Below, piece after piece: positions 13,184-26,600 of a stretch of 64,000 nt of DNA. Position 1 is the stretch's first letter, and every line of letters starts with the position of its first letter. The position numbers and the translations under genes are program-made. Below the pieces are notes generated by a model, which worked only from the letters and a program-made list of their open reading frames with translations, made no database searches and was not told the origin of the DNA. The DNA is from Sceloporus undulatus. Its lineage: Eukaryota > Chordata > Lepidosauria > Squamata > Phrynosomatidae. The stretch spans positions 109,254,586 through 109,318,585 of the forward strand of contig NC_056527.1 in NCBI RefSeq assembly GCF_019175285.1. The letters run 5' to 3'.

Positions 13184-13607
13184 GTTGCCTGAGGTCACCC
13201 AGTGGGTTTCCATTGCCAAGCAGTGATTGCAACCCTAGTGTCCAAAGTCCCAGTCCAACACGCAAAAGGCTACACCATTTTGGCTGTCAAAGTTAGAAAT
13301 AGTCCATTGCATATCCCCCTCAGCAATCCTTCATCTATCTCTTAACTATTTTATGAGATTTACAATGCTTATGATGAGTCTAGAAATAGATTGTTTCTGA
13401 CTTATACTAATCCTAAGGGTTTTTCCATCCCTATCACAGAGTTTTCTTAGCAAATTTCTTCAGTGGGGGTTTGCCATAGCCATCCTCAGAGGCTGAGAGA
13501 GTGTGATTTGTCCAAGCTCACCCAGTGGGTTTCCATGCCCAAACCAGGATTTGAACCCTGGCCTCCAGAGTCATAGTCCAACACTCAAACCGTTATGCCA
13601 AATCTAG
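13184..13607 (-). mobile_element. Two minus-strand tRNA-derived SINEs (fragment, then longer copy)
   Basis: 13184-13290 is a fragment (GGTCACCCAGTGGGTTTCC). About 13370-13607 is a longer copy, from TTGTTTCTGACTTATACTAA to CACTCAAACCGTTATGCC. Confidence 0.65.
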
Positions 13608-14050
13608 CTCATGCTAATATTAGTACAACCCACCCTGGTATGTAAAGTTCAAGTATACGTTCAAGCACAGCTCAAATCAAATATTTATATTTATTTAGTA
13701 GATTGACATCCTGCCCACTTTCCCATCACAGGGTTCTCCGATGATCTACTGTGCAATGAACTGTTCACACACAAAGCTGCGTAGTTTCCTCTAAATAGCT
13801 GCAGCATGTATCCTCAGACCAGAAGATTAAATAAAATAAAATAAAATAAATAAAAGATAAAATATAAAGATAGAATTGATAATGTAGAAGACAAATGTAA
13901 ATCAAGTAGATTTATATTAATTATATTAATTAATTTACATTAATTGTGTTTATGCCTTTTGAAAATGTATTTTAAAAAATAATTTAAAAATTAAATTAAA
14001 TTATCTGTGGACTGTGAGAAATGCCTTTTACCATACTAAATGGCTTATGT

Positions 14051-14051
14051 C

Positions 14052-14077
<26 letters not shown>
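14051..14077. repeat. (TA)n microsatellite
   Basis: About 13 TA units. Confidence 0.85.
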
Positions 14078-14082
<5 letters not shown>

Positions 14083-14429
14083 TTATAGCATTGAATATGT
14101 GGTGAAAGGAAAAGAAATTATAGACATCATGTGACAGCATGTAGAAGACATCAGGCAAATTGATGCACAGATAATACTTCCTTTTGCTGCAGATGTTCCA
14201 GCATCTTTTGGTGGAGCTATTCACATTACTTCTTAGAAAATATTCCTTTATTTCCTGCAATATATATCCTCTTATCTTTCACACAGTTTCCCACTTGTTT
14301 TAGATGTCTCAAAGTGGGAGTAGTTAGTGGATACTCATGTATGATGACTCTGTGGTTGCACTACTATCAATATTGTGCACCCTTCCCTCTCAATCATCAT
14401 GACTCCCAAGCTGTATGATGCTTTAATTT

Positions 14430-14652
14430 GTTGTTGTTCCTGTTGTTATGTGCCTTCAAGTAGTTTCTGATTTAGGGTGAACCTAAGCCGAATCTATCTA
14501 AAGGTTTTCTTGGCAAGTTTCTTCCGTGGGTGTTTGCCATTGCCATCTTCTGAAGCTGAGAGAGTGTGACTTTCCAAGGTCACTCAGAGGGTTTTTAGTG
14601 TCGGAACGGGTATTTGAACCCTGGTCTCCAGAGCCATAGTCCAATGTGTAGC
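14430..14652 (-). mobile_element. tRNA-derived squamate SINE
   Basis: TTGTTATGTGCCTTCAAGTA to CCAGAGCCATAGTCCAATG, reverse orientation. Confidence 0.75.
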
Positions 14653-15498
14653 CCAAGAACCAGCCCTCAGCCACCTCTCTGTGACTTTGACATCAAATTA
14701 ATATCAAAAGAGGCATTTTAGGCAAGCAGCATAAAGGGGGATCTCCAGTGCTGGAAACTAGCCACACCATACTTGGGCATTTGGTGGGCTCAGCATGCAG
14801 GAAGCCGAAAGAACTTATCCGGAATTTCTCAGTCGTAATCCCTTCATGGAAGAGGGTGCTAGAAAAACTGGACATACAACTTGTTTACTGACCTCAGACA
14901 AAGGAAGTCCCCTTTGGAGATTGGGACATCTTTCACCTGGGAACATTCACACCAATCGTCCAGTCACTACTATTGCATAGTGCACCAACTCTTCCCCACT
15001 TAACCACCCATTGTCTTGCCCTTAGGAACCATTTCTGGGTATAAATATGGGTGACCAGGCACTAGCAATTTGGTCTAGTCTGAGATCAAACAGAATTTCT
15101 GTCCGATCTCAACTCAGCACTTCAGTATGCCGGCCACCCCACTTGCTTCTGTGGCTAATGAGCCGTCTTCATTCCAGTATCCCAGCAATTGGAGCTACGC
15201 TTCAGGATTGGTACAGTATTACCTCTTAGCAACCCTGTTGCCAATCTGGTGACTTTCACATCAAAATGGGTACTTTTCAGAGCCTTTGGTGTGATTTTGG
15301 TGATTGGTTTTGAGAGGTGAAATAAGTATTTGGTGAGATAAGGGGGGGATTTGGTGAGTTTTGGCCAAACGTTTGGGGAATTATCTTCGAGGCTTGTTGG
15401 CAACACTGCAACTTGCTACCATTTGCCACATTTGTCTCTTGTGCGTGTGAGTGAGGAAGTGCGTTTGTGTGATCATTGATTTCCTTTTTAAATACAAC

Positions 15499-15694
15499 TA
15501 CAGTTGCCCTCTGTTTTCGTGGACTTGGAATCCGTGTCCCTCACCCTTTCATGGGCAGCAAACAGAGGGGGACAAAATGGGGTGGGTGCCCCCGTGCATG
15601 CCCACCATTTAAGCTTGAATATTGGCAATTTTTGGTTTTTGCAAGAGGGGGTTCGGAATGGATCCCACACGAAAACGGAGGGGCGACTGTACTT
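15499..15694. mobile_element. Tigger-like MITE
   Basis: ACAGTTGCCCTCTGTTTTCG at the left and CGAAAACGGAGGGGCGACTG at the right form long inverted terminal repeats of the CAGTYGGCCCTC type. Small open frames across it have no protein support. Confidence 0.6.
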
Positions 15695-15699
15695 TAATT

Positions 15700-17039
15700 T
15701 GAAACTGCCTCTGGAGTTCTCTGGGTCTGGAATGATTAAACATTAGGTGAGGTCCCTGCTTTTTGTACCAATGGATGAGGGACACGGATTGCTGCTCCCC
15801 ACTGAGCTAAACTAATTTCTTCATTGAATGCAATTTGTGGGTGCCCCTTCAGGACCCTTGCAATTCAGGTAACAAATACGTAAACCACTACAGCATACTG
15901 GCTTCCTGATATAATTCTTGTTTCAAACAAAAACGAACTTTCTGTTAAACTTTATTGATGCACTGACTCCACAATTAGAGGGGAAGGAAAAGTGAGTCTG
16001 CTTTAGTTTACTCACCCTCATCACTCTATTTTCCATAGCAGAAAAGGGCATGGGAAGCCGATGAGAAGGAGCTAGGTTCTCTTGGATGACAAGACTCCCC
16101 CTCCCCTTTCTGTAGCTGTTCCTCTGTCCTTGGAAATTAAAAGGGATTAGAATCCCCCCCCCCCCCATCTCCAAATCTGTTGAGGAACCCATTTCTCTCT
16201 TCTTGGGTGATGATCCTGTGGATGTGCCACTATCCCCTTTGGTTTAATCCCATATTATAATCCTAGATTATAATTATTATCCCGGATAATCCCTGGTTAT
16301 AATGTTTGCAATTGCTAGTACCACAGGCTGAGGTAGGCTTTCATGGAGACTTTAGTATTCTGCGGGTTACATTACTATGCAGAAATCAGCTGTTCTTTTG
16401 GCAGCATCACCATATGCGTAGATGTGCTTTTGTGGGGCTGGCTATGTGCTCAGGGATAGCTTTGCAGTTCCAAGATTTTTGCTTTCAATGCTTCATGTAA
16501 AGTCTAGGTAATTAAAGAAGATGGACCTATCATGGCCTGATTCTATGCAATCATTAAAAGTACAGTTTTCTTTCTGGCAACCCGAGGTTCTGAAGGTCAG
16601 ATTGCAAGCCAGGAAATTAATCCTTGTCTGGAACTTGCTGTCTCAGAACATTCCTTCCCAGTGCTTCACTCTAAAGCTGGACCTACCGTAATACTACCAT
16701 CAGTTCTTTGATCTCTCAACAATGGCATATAGCATCTTACTGGCACTTAAAGGATAGCCCAGTAGGGAATGTTCTAAATATCAAGAGAGAATCCCACACT
16801 AATTAAAAAGAAACTATGAACGATGATGTATAGGAGATCTTGACTCCCTATTAGAAGCCAGATGATCAATCAACTAATTTTATATAATTGGTTGGCTGCC
16901 CAAATTGGCTTCCTTGTGGTATGCAAAGCACACAAACAAATCACCAGCTTCTTCATCACTGAGCTTTGGCACCTCCTGTCCAGTGCCAGTTTGTCTGGTC
17001 CAAGTCTCTTTGTGCTTCAAGGTGTGTCCAGTTGCCACA
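15700..17039. other. No recognisable gene
   Basis: Contains a poly-C tract near 16157 and a palindromic AT-rich patch near 16250-16300 (ATTATAATCCTAGATTATAA). Nothing coding was seen. Confidence 0.5.
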
Positions 17040-17175
17040 TTTGATGGCTCCTCCTTCTCACCTATTGCTCTGCTCCTCCTCGGGGAGGTGGCCTACAATA
17101 AATTTAGTAAGATCCTGGAAAGAAACCAGTTCCAAGTGGCTTCAGCATCAGTCCAGGGTGACTCTGCTTCAGCAG
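17040..17175 (+). other. Candidate 5' non-coding exon for carbonic anhydrase copy 1
   Basis: GC-richer stretch ending in a good donor, CAGCAG|GTAAGAAT, with GT at 17176-17177. The ATG exon of copy 1 has an acceptor at 20610 just before the start, so an upstream exon is needed. The link to this donor is a guess without transcript data. Confidence 0.2.
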
Positions 17176-17774
17176 GTAAGAATTGGGGAGTCATTCTTTC
17201 AGGAGCTGAGATGATAGGGAATGGGGATCTAGGCATTTTTTTTCCCCGAACGGAAATTTGGAATGCCTTTGAGAATGAAATTTAGGACTCATTTCTTAAA
17301 GGGCCACCTCCTTTTCACATTGTCATAAGTAACAACCTCTTCTTTTCCCTGGAAGGATCTGCTCTCAGTTTGTGGCATAGTGAGGTCTTGAATCATGGGG
17401 AGAGTAGTATTTTATATGTCGGGCAAGACTAGGGGAGCTTTTGGTACCTTGCATACTTATTATCTGGCCAGAAGCTGTACAAGGCTGGAGGTTAATGGAA
17501 GAGGGCTGCTCTTCTGGGATAGCATCTTAACCATCAACCTGTTGTTCTTGAATCCCTCTGAAGTTCCTTTTGTCCTCCTTCCCTCCAGCAAGAAGATCCT
17601 GGAAGCTGGACTATACTATTGACTGGTGGGATCTAAGCCTGGAAAACACAAGTCCACTCCCTTTTTAAAACATGTTTGTAATGATTTTCCATTCTCAGAG
17701 TAGAATAATGGTTGTGAGTGAAACTACTCTACTGGTGTAATGAGTAACATTTTCTCATCTGTTTTTTTGTGCAG

Positions 17775-17950
17775 GTTTTGGGCTTTGTGGCTGTGTTTTA
17801 GAAAAGCTTATTCATGACGTTTCACCTGAAGATGTCAGCTACAGATGCTGGTGAAACGTCAGGAATAAACTCTTCCAGAACACGGCCACATAACTCAAAA
17901 CCCCCACAAAAAGCTATGGATTCTGGCCATGAAAGCCTTTGACTTCACAT
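17775..17950 (+). repeat. Dispersed repeat end, possibly Penelope- or LINE-related
   Basis: CACCTGAAGATGTCAGCTAC, GGTGAAACGTCAGGAATAAA, ACACGGCCACATAACTC and GGCCATGAAAGCCTTTGAC recur in amniote genomes. The family is not certain. Confidence 0.45.
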
Positions 17951-17971
17951 TTTTGCATCACTTTTTAAAAA

Positions 17972-18194
17972 TACAGTGGTCTCTTGGTATCCACTGGAGT
18001 TTGGTTCCATAACCCACTGTGGATACCAAAATCTGTGGATACTCAAGTCTCATGATATAAAATGGCATAGTAAAATAAGGTCCCTTATATAAAATGGAAA
18101 CATCAAGGTTTGCTTTTTGGATTTTTTTTTAAATATGCATTTTCAAGATTATTGAATTTGTGAATGCAGAATCCATGGCGGGCCAGCTGTACTT
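17972..18194. mobile_element. Tigger-like MITE
   Basis: CAGTGGTCTCTTGGTATCC at the left, then TGTGGATACCAAAATCTG, TATAAAATGGCATAG, and a right end GCGGGCCAGCTGTA. It shares these internal phrases with the copies at 33.9, 41.6 and 53.4 kb. Confidence 0.6.
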
Positions 18195-18543
18195 GTAAAG
18201 GGGATTTTAAAATCATTTTGACATAACTTTATCAAGTTTAGTGCCATTCTTTTATCAGTTCTAAATCCCTCTCAAAGTAATGAAAAGTAACAAAAAAGTG
18301 ACAAGAAATGTAACAGAGGATGGTGTGGTCAGTTTCTCTCCCTGTGCTACCTCTCACAATGTGAGATGTGTGCACTGCAATGATATTGTGCTGTAATACA
18401 GTTATTACAGCTTAATTAGTATGAGTAAAGCAGTTTTGAACAGGACAACCTGAAACAACTGAGTAGTGTGATAAGTGGGGGATACTGTGTGTGATGAAAT
18501 TTGGGCAGTGATGGGTGTAATGATGTTGTGCTGTAATAGTGTT

Positions 18544-18572
18544 ATTGTGTGTGTGTGTGTGTGTGTGTGTAT
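18544..18572. repeat. (TG)n microsatellite
   Basis: About 13 TG units. Confidence 0.85.
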
Positions 18573-18667
18573 AGTATGTATTGAACACTGAGCTAAAGCA
18601 TTTCTTTCACCCTCCCTGACAATCGCCTGGTACATACTGGCAAGAAGTGGTGTCCAGGTGGCAATTC

Positions 18668-18710
18668 TAGGGTTAGGGACCATGCACCAACCGCACGGTC
18701 CCTAACCCTA
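18668..18710. repeat. Hairpin with telomere-like arms
   Basis: TAGGGTTAGGGACC at 18668-18681 and the perfect complement at 18697-18710, loop 15 nt. The arms hold one and a half TTAGGG units. It is followed at about 18774-18802 by a near-palindrome around GAATGCACCATTGGTGCACTC. Confidence 0.75.
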
Positions 18711-19196
18711 ACACGTCATGGCGTTGTTGTAATGGCGGCCTCCCGTCCATAGATGTCGCTGTGTGTCGCTTACATCACGAATGCACCATTGGTGCACTCG
18801 TGACGTCCATGCAATATCCAAAGAAGAACCCATTGTTTCTGGGGTTTTTTGGGGGCAGTTTGGGCTGCTGCGGCATCCCTCCAGGATGCCCTTTTGGGAC
18901 GGTTTGTTTCACGCCTATGTTACATAAATCTGTGGTTATGTGAAATGAGTATAGCCTCTGAAATGGAGTTATGTAGATAATATTAGGGTAATTAGCATGC
19001 AAGCAACTTCAGTTGGCAATTAAGTGGATAAGAGATCCCTGCATTGAAGTGGATTGTTGACATCATACTGGCTAACTTCCAGGATAGCTGACTTGCCCTA
19101 TATAGGGCAGATACTGATTTTCCTTAGATAGTGCAGCCATTCATGCACCCTTCAGATATGGTTGGGTACAATTTGTATCACTTCTGCCTAGATGAT

Positions 19197-19244
19197 GGGG
19201 ATTATGGGAGATGGGGATTATGGGAGATGGGGATTATGGGACCA
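19197..19244. repeat. 16-bp tandem repeat, three units
   Basis: GGGGATTATGGGAGAT repeats from 19197, 19213 and 19229; the last unit ends differently. Just after it, CTTGAGGGGAGAGAAGCAG occurs twice (about 19247 and 19321). Confidence 0.8.
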
Positions 19245-19917
19245 TCTTGAGGGGAGAGAAGCAGGCAAGAAACAACAGGCCTCTGCCTGCCAAGAAGAAG
19301 AGCCCTCCCCCGACCTCCACCTTGAGGGGAGAGAAGCAGAGTGTTTTTTTTTTGTTACAGTACTTGCTTTGTTGTATATGCATATGTATGCTGTAAACCG
19401 CTTTGATCATAGGAAAAGCGGTATACAAATAAAACATATTATTATTATTATTATTATGTAGTCCAGCCACAGGATGGGAGAGGTTGGGGCAGTGCATATC
19501 TGGCCATAAAGCTGCTGCATTGAACATGACAAGGAGCATGAAGGTGTGAACATGGTGTGACCAGCTTTGATAGGTGTCTATTGACAGTAATTAATTAAAA
19601 TAATTTAACATTTAGGTTGGAAATTTTCTAATAAAAAGATAACATAATTACATTTCTTTTTCATCTAAACTGTATTTAGTTAAACTGGTACTACAGAATT
19701 AATTTAATTCCAGAATTAAGTTATTAATTAGTTAAATTACAGACAATGAAGAGCCAACAGGTTTTAATTTCCCAGATAGTTCTTTACCCAAGACCCAATA
19801 CTCTTGGATTTTTGTAAAGAGTGGTTCTTCTTTTTTCTTAGTCCCTTGAAGTTAGAGAATTAATATTTCAGTTACAAAATCCAAACCTCTTGTTTTAGTT
19901 CATGATAGATTGCTTCT

Positions 19918-20075
19918 ATACTGTGTGCCTTTGTGTCATTTCCATCTTATGATGACCCTAAAGCAAACCTATTATGGGGATTTCTTGGCAAGTTTCTTTT
20001 GAGGGGTTTGCCATTGCCATCCTCTGAGGCCGAGAGGATGACTTTCCCAAGGTCACCCAGTTGGTTTACATGGAT
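19918..20075 (-). mobile_element. tRNA-derived squamate SINE, partial
   Basis: CTGTGTGCCTTTGTGTCATT to CCAAGGTCACCCAGTTGG; the tRNA-like head is missing. Confidence 0.65.
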
Positions 20076-20432
20076 AGTTTAATTACTCCCAAAATTAAAA
20101 GTTTTTAAGCCAATATGTAAGGAAGGCTGCTTGGAAAGGGATGATACTTGCATACAGATGGTATTCCTGTATCCTGATTTTACATGGGACATCACACAGA
20201 GTCTCTTCATCTGTCCCAAGAAACTGAATTTTCAAGGTCTGAACCCTGGGACTTTCACTGGGAGTCACATGAAGATTGTTAAGCTAAATAATGAAAATTA
20301 TAAGTATATGAGGTTATAAAGGTCTGAGAAAGAGAAGAATGGATAAGACATTGGTAGATGTGGATGAGACATGGGGTTTTCAAAAATCCATACATCTGGT
20401 TAATTCTTCCCTTGAAATATCAGTGTAATTAA

Positions 20433-20433
<1 letters not shown>

Positions 20434-20487
<54 letters not shown>
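20434..20487. repeat. (ATT)n microsatellite
   Basis: About 17 ATT units, 120 bp before the acceptor of the first coding exon of carbonic anhydrase copy 1. A shorter one at 19438-19456 ends a LINE/SINE-type tail. Confidence 0.9.
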
Positions 20488-20625
20488 TGCTTAATGATTT
20501 CAAAAATGCATTAGCTTTCTTCTACTAATGTTCCTATTTCTGGATGTTCAGTGGGACAAATTGGTTAGGATATGGCCCTCAGTTGCTAAAAATATTTCTT
20601 TTCTGTGCAGGTAGCCATTAAAGTC

Positions 20626-23600
20626 ATGAGTCCTACACTGAATACAAGAATCCATGTATTGGTGCTTCTACTGCTGGGAGGGATCTGTGTTAGTAGTGAA
20701 GGTAAGTTTCAGCACCATACTGTAAAATGCTTACTTCAAAATAATGTGGCTTTTTAAAAGATAGTAAGCTACACCCATCTTGAGAGTGCAGAGAGTTTAG
20801 CTGTTAGCTTGTTCAGTTGGAAGCTAATAATTCACAGTCCTTTTAAGCTGCCATAGTCTAATCATTGGGGCTGTAGACTAGAATTTACCAAATTGATTAA
20901 TCATATTAATCTGGAACAGCCACAAAATCACAACTACAAAAAGTAAATAAACTGACTCTTTGGGAGGACTGCTTTGAAAAATGTGTGTGCCAGTTTAATG
21001 TTAGCTAAGAAAGGCTGGAGCTTACAATAACTATGACGGGAGAAGAATGAGTAAGAAAGGACTGTGTGTGTGTTGTGTGCTTTCAAGTCATTTCCAACTT
21101 ATGGTGACCCCTAAGGTGACCCTAACATGGGGTTTTCTTGCCAAGATTTGTTTAGAGGATATTTACCAATGCCTTCCTCTGAGGCTGAGAGTATGTGAAT
21201 TGCCCAATGTTACTCAGTAGGTTCCATGGCTAAGCTGGGAACGGAACCCTTGTCTCCAGTGTCATAGTCCAACACTCAAACCACTACGCCATGTTGCTTT
21301 CATTTAATTCAGGGATGGATAACTGCATGTGGGGGTTAGGGATCCATTTTCACTCTCATGGGCTCCTAGAGTCCACACCACCATCTTTAAATGCACCAGA
21401 AGTAATATTGTGTCATCACTGGTCAGCATTTTTGATTATTTTCTGGCATTTAGGGTTGTATTTAGGGGATTGGAGGAGTTCTGCAGGTGAGAGAGGTAAA
21501 ATACTACATTTGTGGCTAATGTTGGCATTCTCTCCAACAGTTTTGATTTGTTTAATCCTTTGTTGTCCCACTTTTCCAGTTGCTTTAAAAATGTCCTAGT
21601 TTCTTTCTCTTCCTTCTACTTCTCCCCTTCAACCTCAGCTAACTTCAGTGGCTGCAAAATGAGTTCCAATTGCAAAAATAGTTTACATTCAGTTAACTCA
21701 GCAGCAGGGATAGGAAAGAGGGTAGTGGAATCTAGGCAAAAGCAAACTGCTGCAGCCCCTCCTAACCTGTGTGTTTGTCCTTATTAATAACTTGCCCCAT
21801 CTTGACCATGCTCTGATGTTGTTTGGTCAAACACACGTGTCCAATTTTAATGTGTCCCAATCTGTGGAACACTGAGGATCTGTGCTGGCCTCTCCCCCCC
21901 CTTTCTTTTTTTTTGGGGGGGGGCATTTTCAGGCAAAAAAAAAATCACCAAAATTGGTCTTATTTTTAAAAAAGTGAGGGATTTGTGGGACTTTGGAGGT
22001 TTCCAAGGAGGTTTGGGATACCACATGTAACCCACCAGCCACACACTTCCCACTGCTGATTTAATGGAAACATGTATGTGGGGTAGTGGTTTGAACACTG
22101 AACTCGAGATCAGGATTTGAATCCTTGTTCTGCCATGGGAACCCACTGAGTGACCTTAGGGAAATCACATTCTCACAGCCTCCAAAGAAGGCAAAGGCAA
22201 ACTGCCTCTGACCACATATGTCATTGGTTCATTGGAAATGACTTGAAGGAACACAACAGCAATAATCCCCAATCTTCTCTTACCTGTGGGGGTGAGAGAT
22301 CAAGAAGATGGAAGATGCTGCGTTATCTAGATCTTTGTAGTAGTTTTGTTGTGTGCCTTCAAGTAGTTTCTGACTTACGGCGACTCTAAGCCGAACCTAC
22401 CGTAGGATTTTCTTGGCAAGATTGGTTCAGAGACGGTTTACTATTGCCTTCCCCTGAGGCTGAGAGCATGTGGCACACAGAAGGTCACCCAGTGGGTTTC
22501 ATGGCTGAGCTGGGAATCAGACTCTGGTCTCCAGAGTCGTACTCTAACATTCAAACCATTATGCTATGCTGGCTCTCTAAACTTTTCCATAACAAAGTAC
22601 AATACAATCCTATTCCATTCTCATTCTTTCTCTTTCCATCTTTCTCACAGACCCCTGGTGCTATGACAAACCAAGTTGTGGTAAGTTAATCATTCCTTGG
22701 TTCCACCCATGGCCTCAAGCATACCGCCCAAGTGGGAAGCAAAGGCTGTTATCACTAGTACGATAATGAGAAATCATTGGGGCACAAAAAGAGTAGTAAC
22801 TTTCTCTAATGAGGTTTTGAGGGAACTTTCAGCCATATATAACTTCATCAAAAATTCCTACTTCAGCATGACTATTGGCAAGTTTGTACTTGGGGAGGTT
22901 ATAAGCTTTGTTGGCAAGGTCTTCTTCCTGCAGCCCAGATCTGTTGTAAGAAAAATAAGAAAGGAACATGCTATGGATTGAATTTCTAAAGCCCAGAGGA
23001 ATTGAAACCTTATAAAACTTTGTGATTCCCCACTCTGGAAGGTAAGAGATTGCATACAGTTTGTGCATTCTTGGCACATGAGAAGACTGTGTGAGATATT
23101 CCCACCAAAGTCACGCAGCATCCAGAATCAAAATATATCATTTATTTGGGGGAAAGGAAAGGTGGGGATAAGTCAAAGAATGCATCAAATTACATGTAAA
23201 AACTTGCAAATACACTTTAAAAAGCCCTACTCTTATGCATCTGGGACTAGTAGAATGTGGTTCCTTGGTGAAGATGACTAATCGTGAGAGGACACTCTGT
23301 TTCTAATGTAAGTGGTATGGCTATCCTATCAGAAAATTATTTAGAGGTTGCTTTCACCATCTTAGCAAGTCTGAACATACTGTATAATAAAAAGGAACCA
23401 TCATTCTAAATGAGTTACTGTTAAAAGGGGGTTAACCTAAGAAAGTGTTTGAGAGCAAAAGGCAAGATGCCTGTCTGTTGTAGATTTTGAAAAAAGAATT
23501 CTCATTGCAGATGCTCTAGTGGAAAATATTGCACATCCTTTCCTTCTGCTTCCCCAGGCCCAAAGATGTGGTCATACCTCGGCAACTGCAGTGGTGAGAA

Positions 23601-26600
23601 GCAGTCTCCCATCAATATTGTAACCAAGAAAACCATATCTGATGACTGCCTGGGTCCTATTAATTTTGTTGGTTATGAAGACCGCAAGAGGCCACAGCTC
23701 CTTAAGAACACAGGGCATTACCGTAAGTATAGATGAATGAGCAGCTGCACATTAAGATGCAAGGCACTGGGATGGGGGGGGGGGGGCTCTTTAATGTGGA
23801 ATTGTGGCAGGAGGACCAATCTTCGCAGGTGGCATTATTTTACTGGCTTGGTAAATAAGAGACATGCTGCAAAGTAAGCATGGGGGTAAAGCATAATCTT
23901 TTTGCCATGAACACTACTCAGATTTGCATAAGAATATGCTAGTACCACTCCTGTTCCTTCAGTTCCCTTTCATGATGTCATTTTCTAGAGAAGCAGGAAG
24001 CAGAAGAGTGCACTGAAGATGACTCGAATTTCTTTGGGGAATTGCAAAGACAACTCCTACACCATCACTCTCCTTGGCCTATTACAGCCCTTTGCTTTGC
24101 TCCTTAGGAGAAGTGAACCACAAATGACCAAGATGATTCTAATCTGCATAATTCTACTCCTTCATTTGCATAAACCTATCCTGGGTTCCATTTCTTAGTC
24201 ATGTTAGCATGTGCATCTGTGGTGTGTGTGAGACAGAACATTGTGAACTATGACATATACACAAATTCTTGTCTCTGATTTATATCATCTTGTAGAATGG
24301 TCAGGGTGCTAAATTAACAACTGGTCTGTTTCAAAGTATATGCATAGCCTAAAATGCAGATGATGGTATATATCAGCAGGAGTTTGACTCTATTGTGTTA
24401 GACAATATGGCTGTTAAAAAATGAATTGTTGATAATTCAGGACTTTGTGACCAAGAGCCTTTCCCAGCCTTAGCCAATGTACTTATACTGATGGCCAGGG
24501 ACGTAGGCCGGGTTTTTGGGAAGGGGGGGGGGGTCCAAACTAAGTGCTACCATTATAATGGGGCTTGAGTGCAGTGGTGCAGCACCATTCATTTTTCTAA
24601 TGGAAGTGGGGGGGGGGTCCGGACCCTAAGAACCTCCCCCTTGGCTACGTCCCTGTGATGGCCTAGGATGGGAACAAGATTTATCCTTCTTCCCTGGCAA
24701 CAGCAACTGGATGAGTTCTGTAGATCGATCTTGTAGCATCTTTGAGACTAACTGAAAGAAAGAAGTTGGCAGTATGAGCTTTTGTAGACTTCAGTCTACT
24801 TTCTCAGATGCTTTTGGATGAGTACGGATTGTCTTCAGGATTGTGTCTCAGCACCATCTGGCTGCCATTACACAGCTAAGGAAAAAGGAAGTTTTGCCTT
24901 TGCTCTCCCAGACAAGGATGAAGGTTGTTCCTGACTGTATAAAGCAGACTATAGAACCAGATGCCTTCCAGTCAATAAAGGGGGGAGCTGTTCAGCAGTT
25001 GTTGTGCTGCCTTGGCAAAAGCACTGAGCATTGAATATGCTGGCTACTTTCATGCACAAAATCCTCAAACAGCATTTATACTGTTTTGTCTGGGAGTGAT
25101 GTCAAGTATAAGTCAGGCATAGCATGCGAGTATGTTATAACATTTCCTAAACAGCTATTTAGGAATGCAAGTCTTTCTCTTTGTCTTATCCCATCATTGG
25201 CCAACGTGTTTGGAAATCAAAGCTGGATAAGGGGTGTTTGGGTAAGTGATGGATGAAGGAAAAGTTGAGTACCAGTTCACTGTTCTGCCAATTCTTTCTT
25301 CTAAATCATGCAACTTTTTAGATTTTTGGTGGGCACCTGTCTTTCCAAAAATCTAGTTTGATCTTATGCCACACGACTTGGCTGACCTTTGAATCTGCTC
25401 TTAAGAGTGGCCCAATCCATGATGCTGTACATAATGCTCTGTGTCTGCCCTTTTGGGGTGCATCAAATGTTTTGCTTTGGATTCTTTGCAGCTGAAGTAG
25501 AAATGAAGAAAGGAGCTACCATCTCTGGTCCAGGCCTTCCAGCAACATACTCCTTGAAGTCCTTCCACCTTCACTGGGGTACCTACAATCTTAGAGGCTC
25601 GGAGCATGCAATTGATGGACTGCACCAAGCCATGGAGGTGAGCCAGCCAGAGAACAGGGGGAAGCAGGGAATGCTAGAGTATGGGAGATGAGTGGACATG
25701 CTAGGAGAGTACTGCTGTTTCTTTTTTTAAGGTGTTTTAAAAAAAGCTTGGAGAGTTACTTAAAAAAACAACTGCTGGGTTATTGTGCCAAGCCCCAAAA
25801 TATAGTTTATTACTATTTTAGTGACAATATTTAACAACATACTCTATGATATCTAAGATGTTTACATTGTAAATTACTTTTTTTTAAAAAATCTAGAAAA
25901 TTACAGTATAAGGCTAAGCTATTGGCCTGTGATACAAAATGGCTGTAACAGTAAGGCCATAAAAGTTGCATTGCAAAAGGGGTAAAGTTTTCCCTCCTTA
26001 TGTTACAACTACATTGTCATTTGTTGCAGATATCACGATGGCCAAAAAGACAAACAAATGGCTCCTTGAATAGACCAAGCATGAACTGTACCTGGAAGCC
26101 GAGATAAATAAATTGAGGCTGTTGTACTTTGGCCACATCATGAGAATGCATGAATCATTGGGGGAAAAAACCAAACAATTATGCTAGGAAAGATAGAAGG
26201 CAGCAGAAAGAGAGGAAGACCACATGCAAGATGACTAATTTAATCAGGGAACACATAGGCCTTAATGTAGAGGACCTGAGCAGAGCAGTAGAGGGCAGGG
26301 GGTCTTGGAGATCTCTCATACACAGGTTCACCTGTGAGCTGGGGTTGACTTGAGAGTAGTTAACAACAGCGGGGTGGGCCTTGGCTTTTAAAAATCATGG
26401 TGTTTAAACATCCCTGACCCAGCCATGGTGGTCCCAATCCATAATAAATCCATGTATGTAAAGCACAGGGATGCGGTGGCTTAGTGGTTAAGATGCCAAT
26501 TCTGATGATCAGAAGATCGGAAGGTTGGCAGTTCAAGGCCCAAGTGTTGCATGATGAGGTGAGTCCTGTCACTAGACCCAGCTTCTGCCAACCTGGCAGT

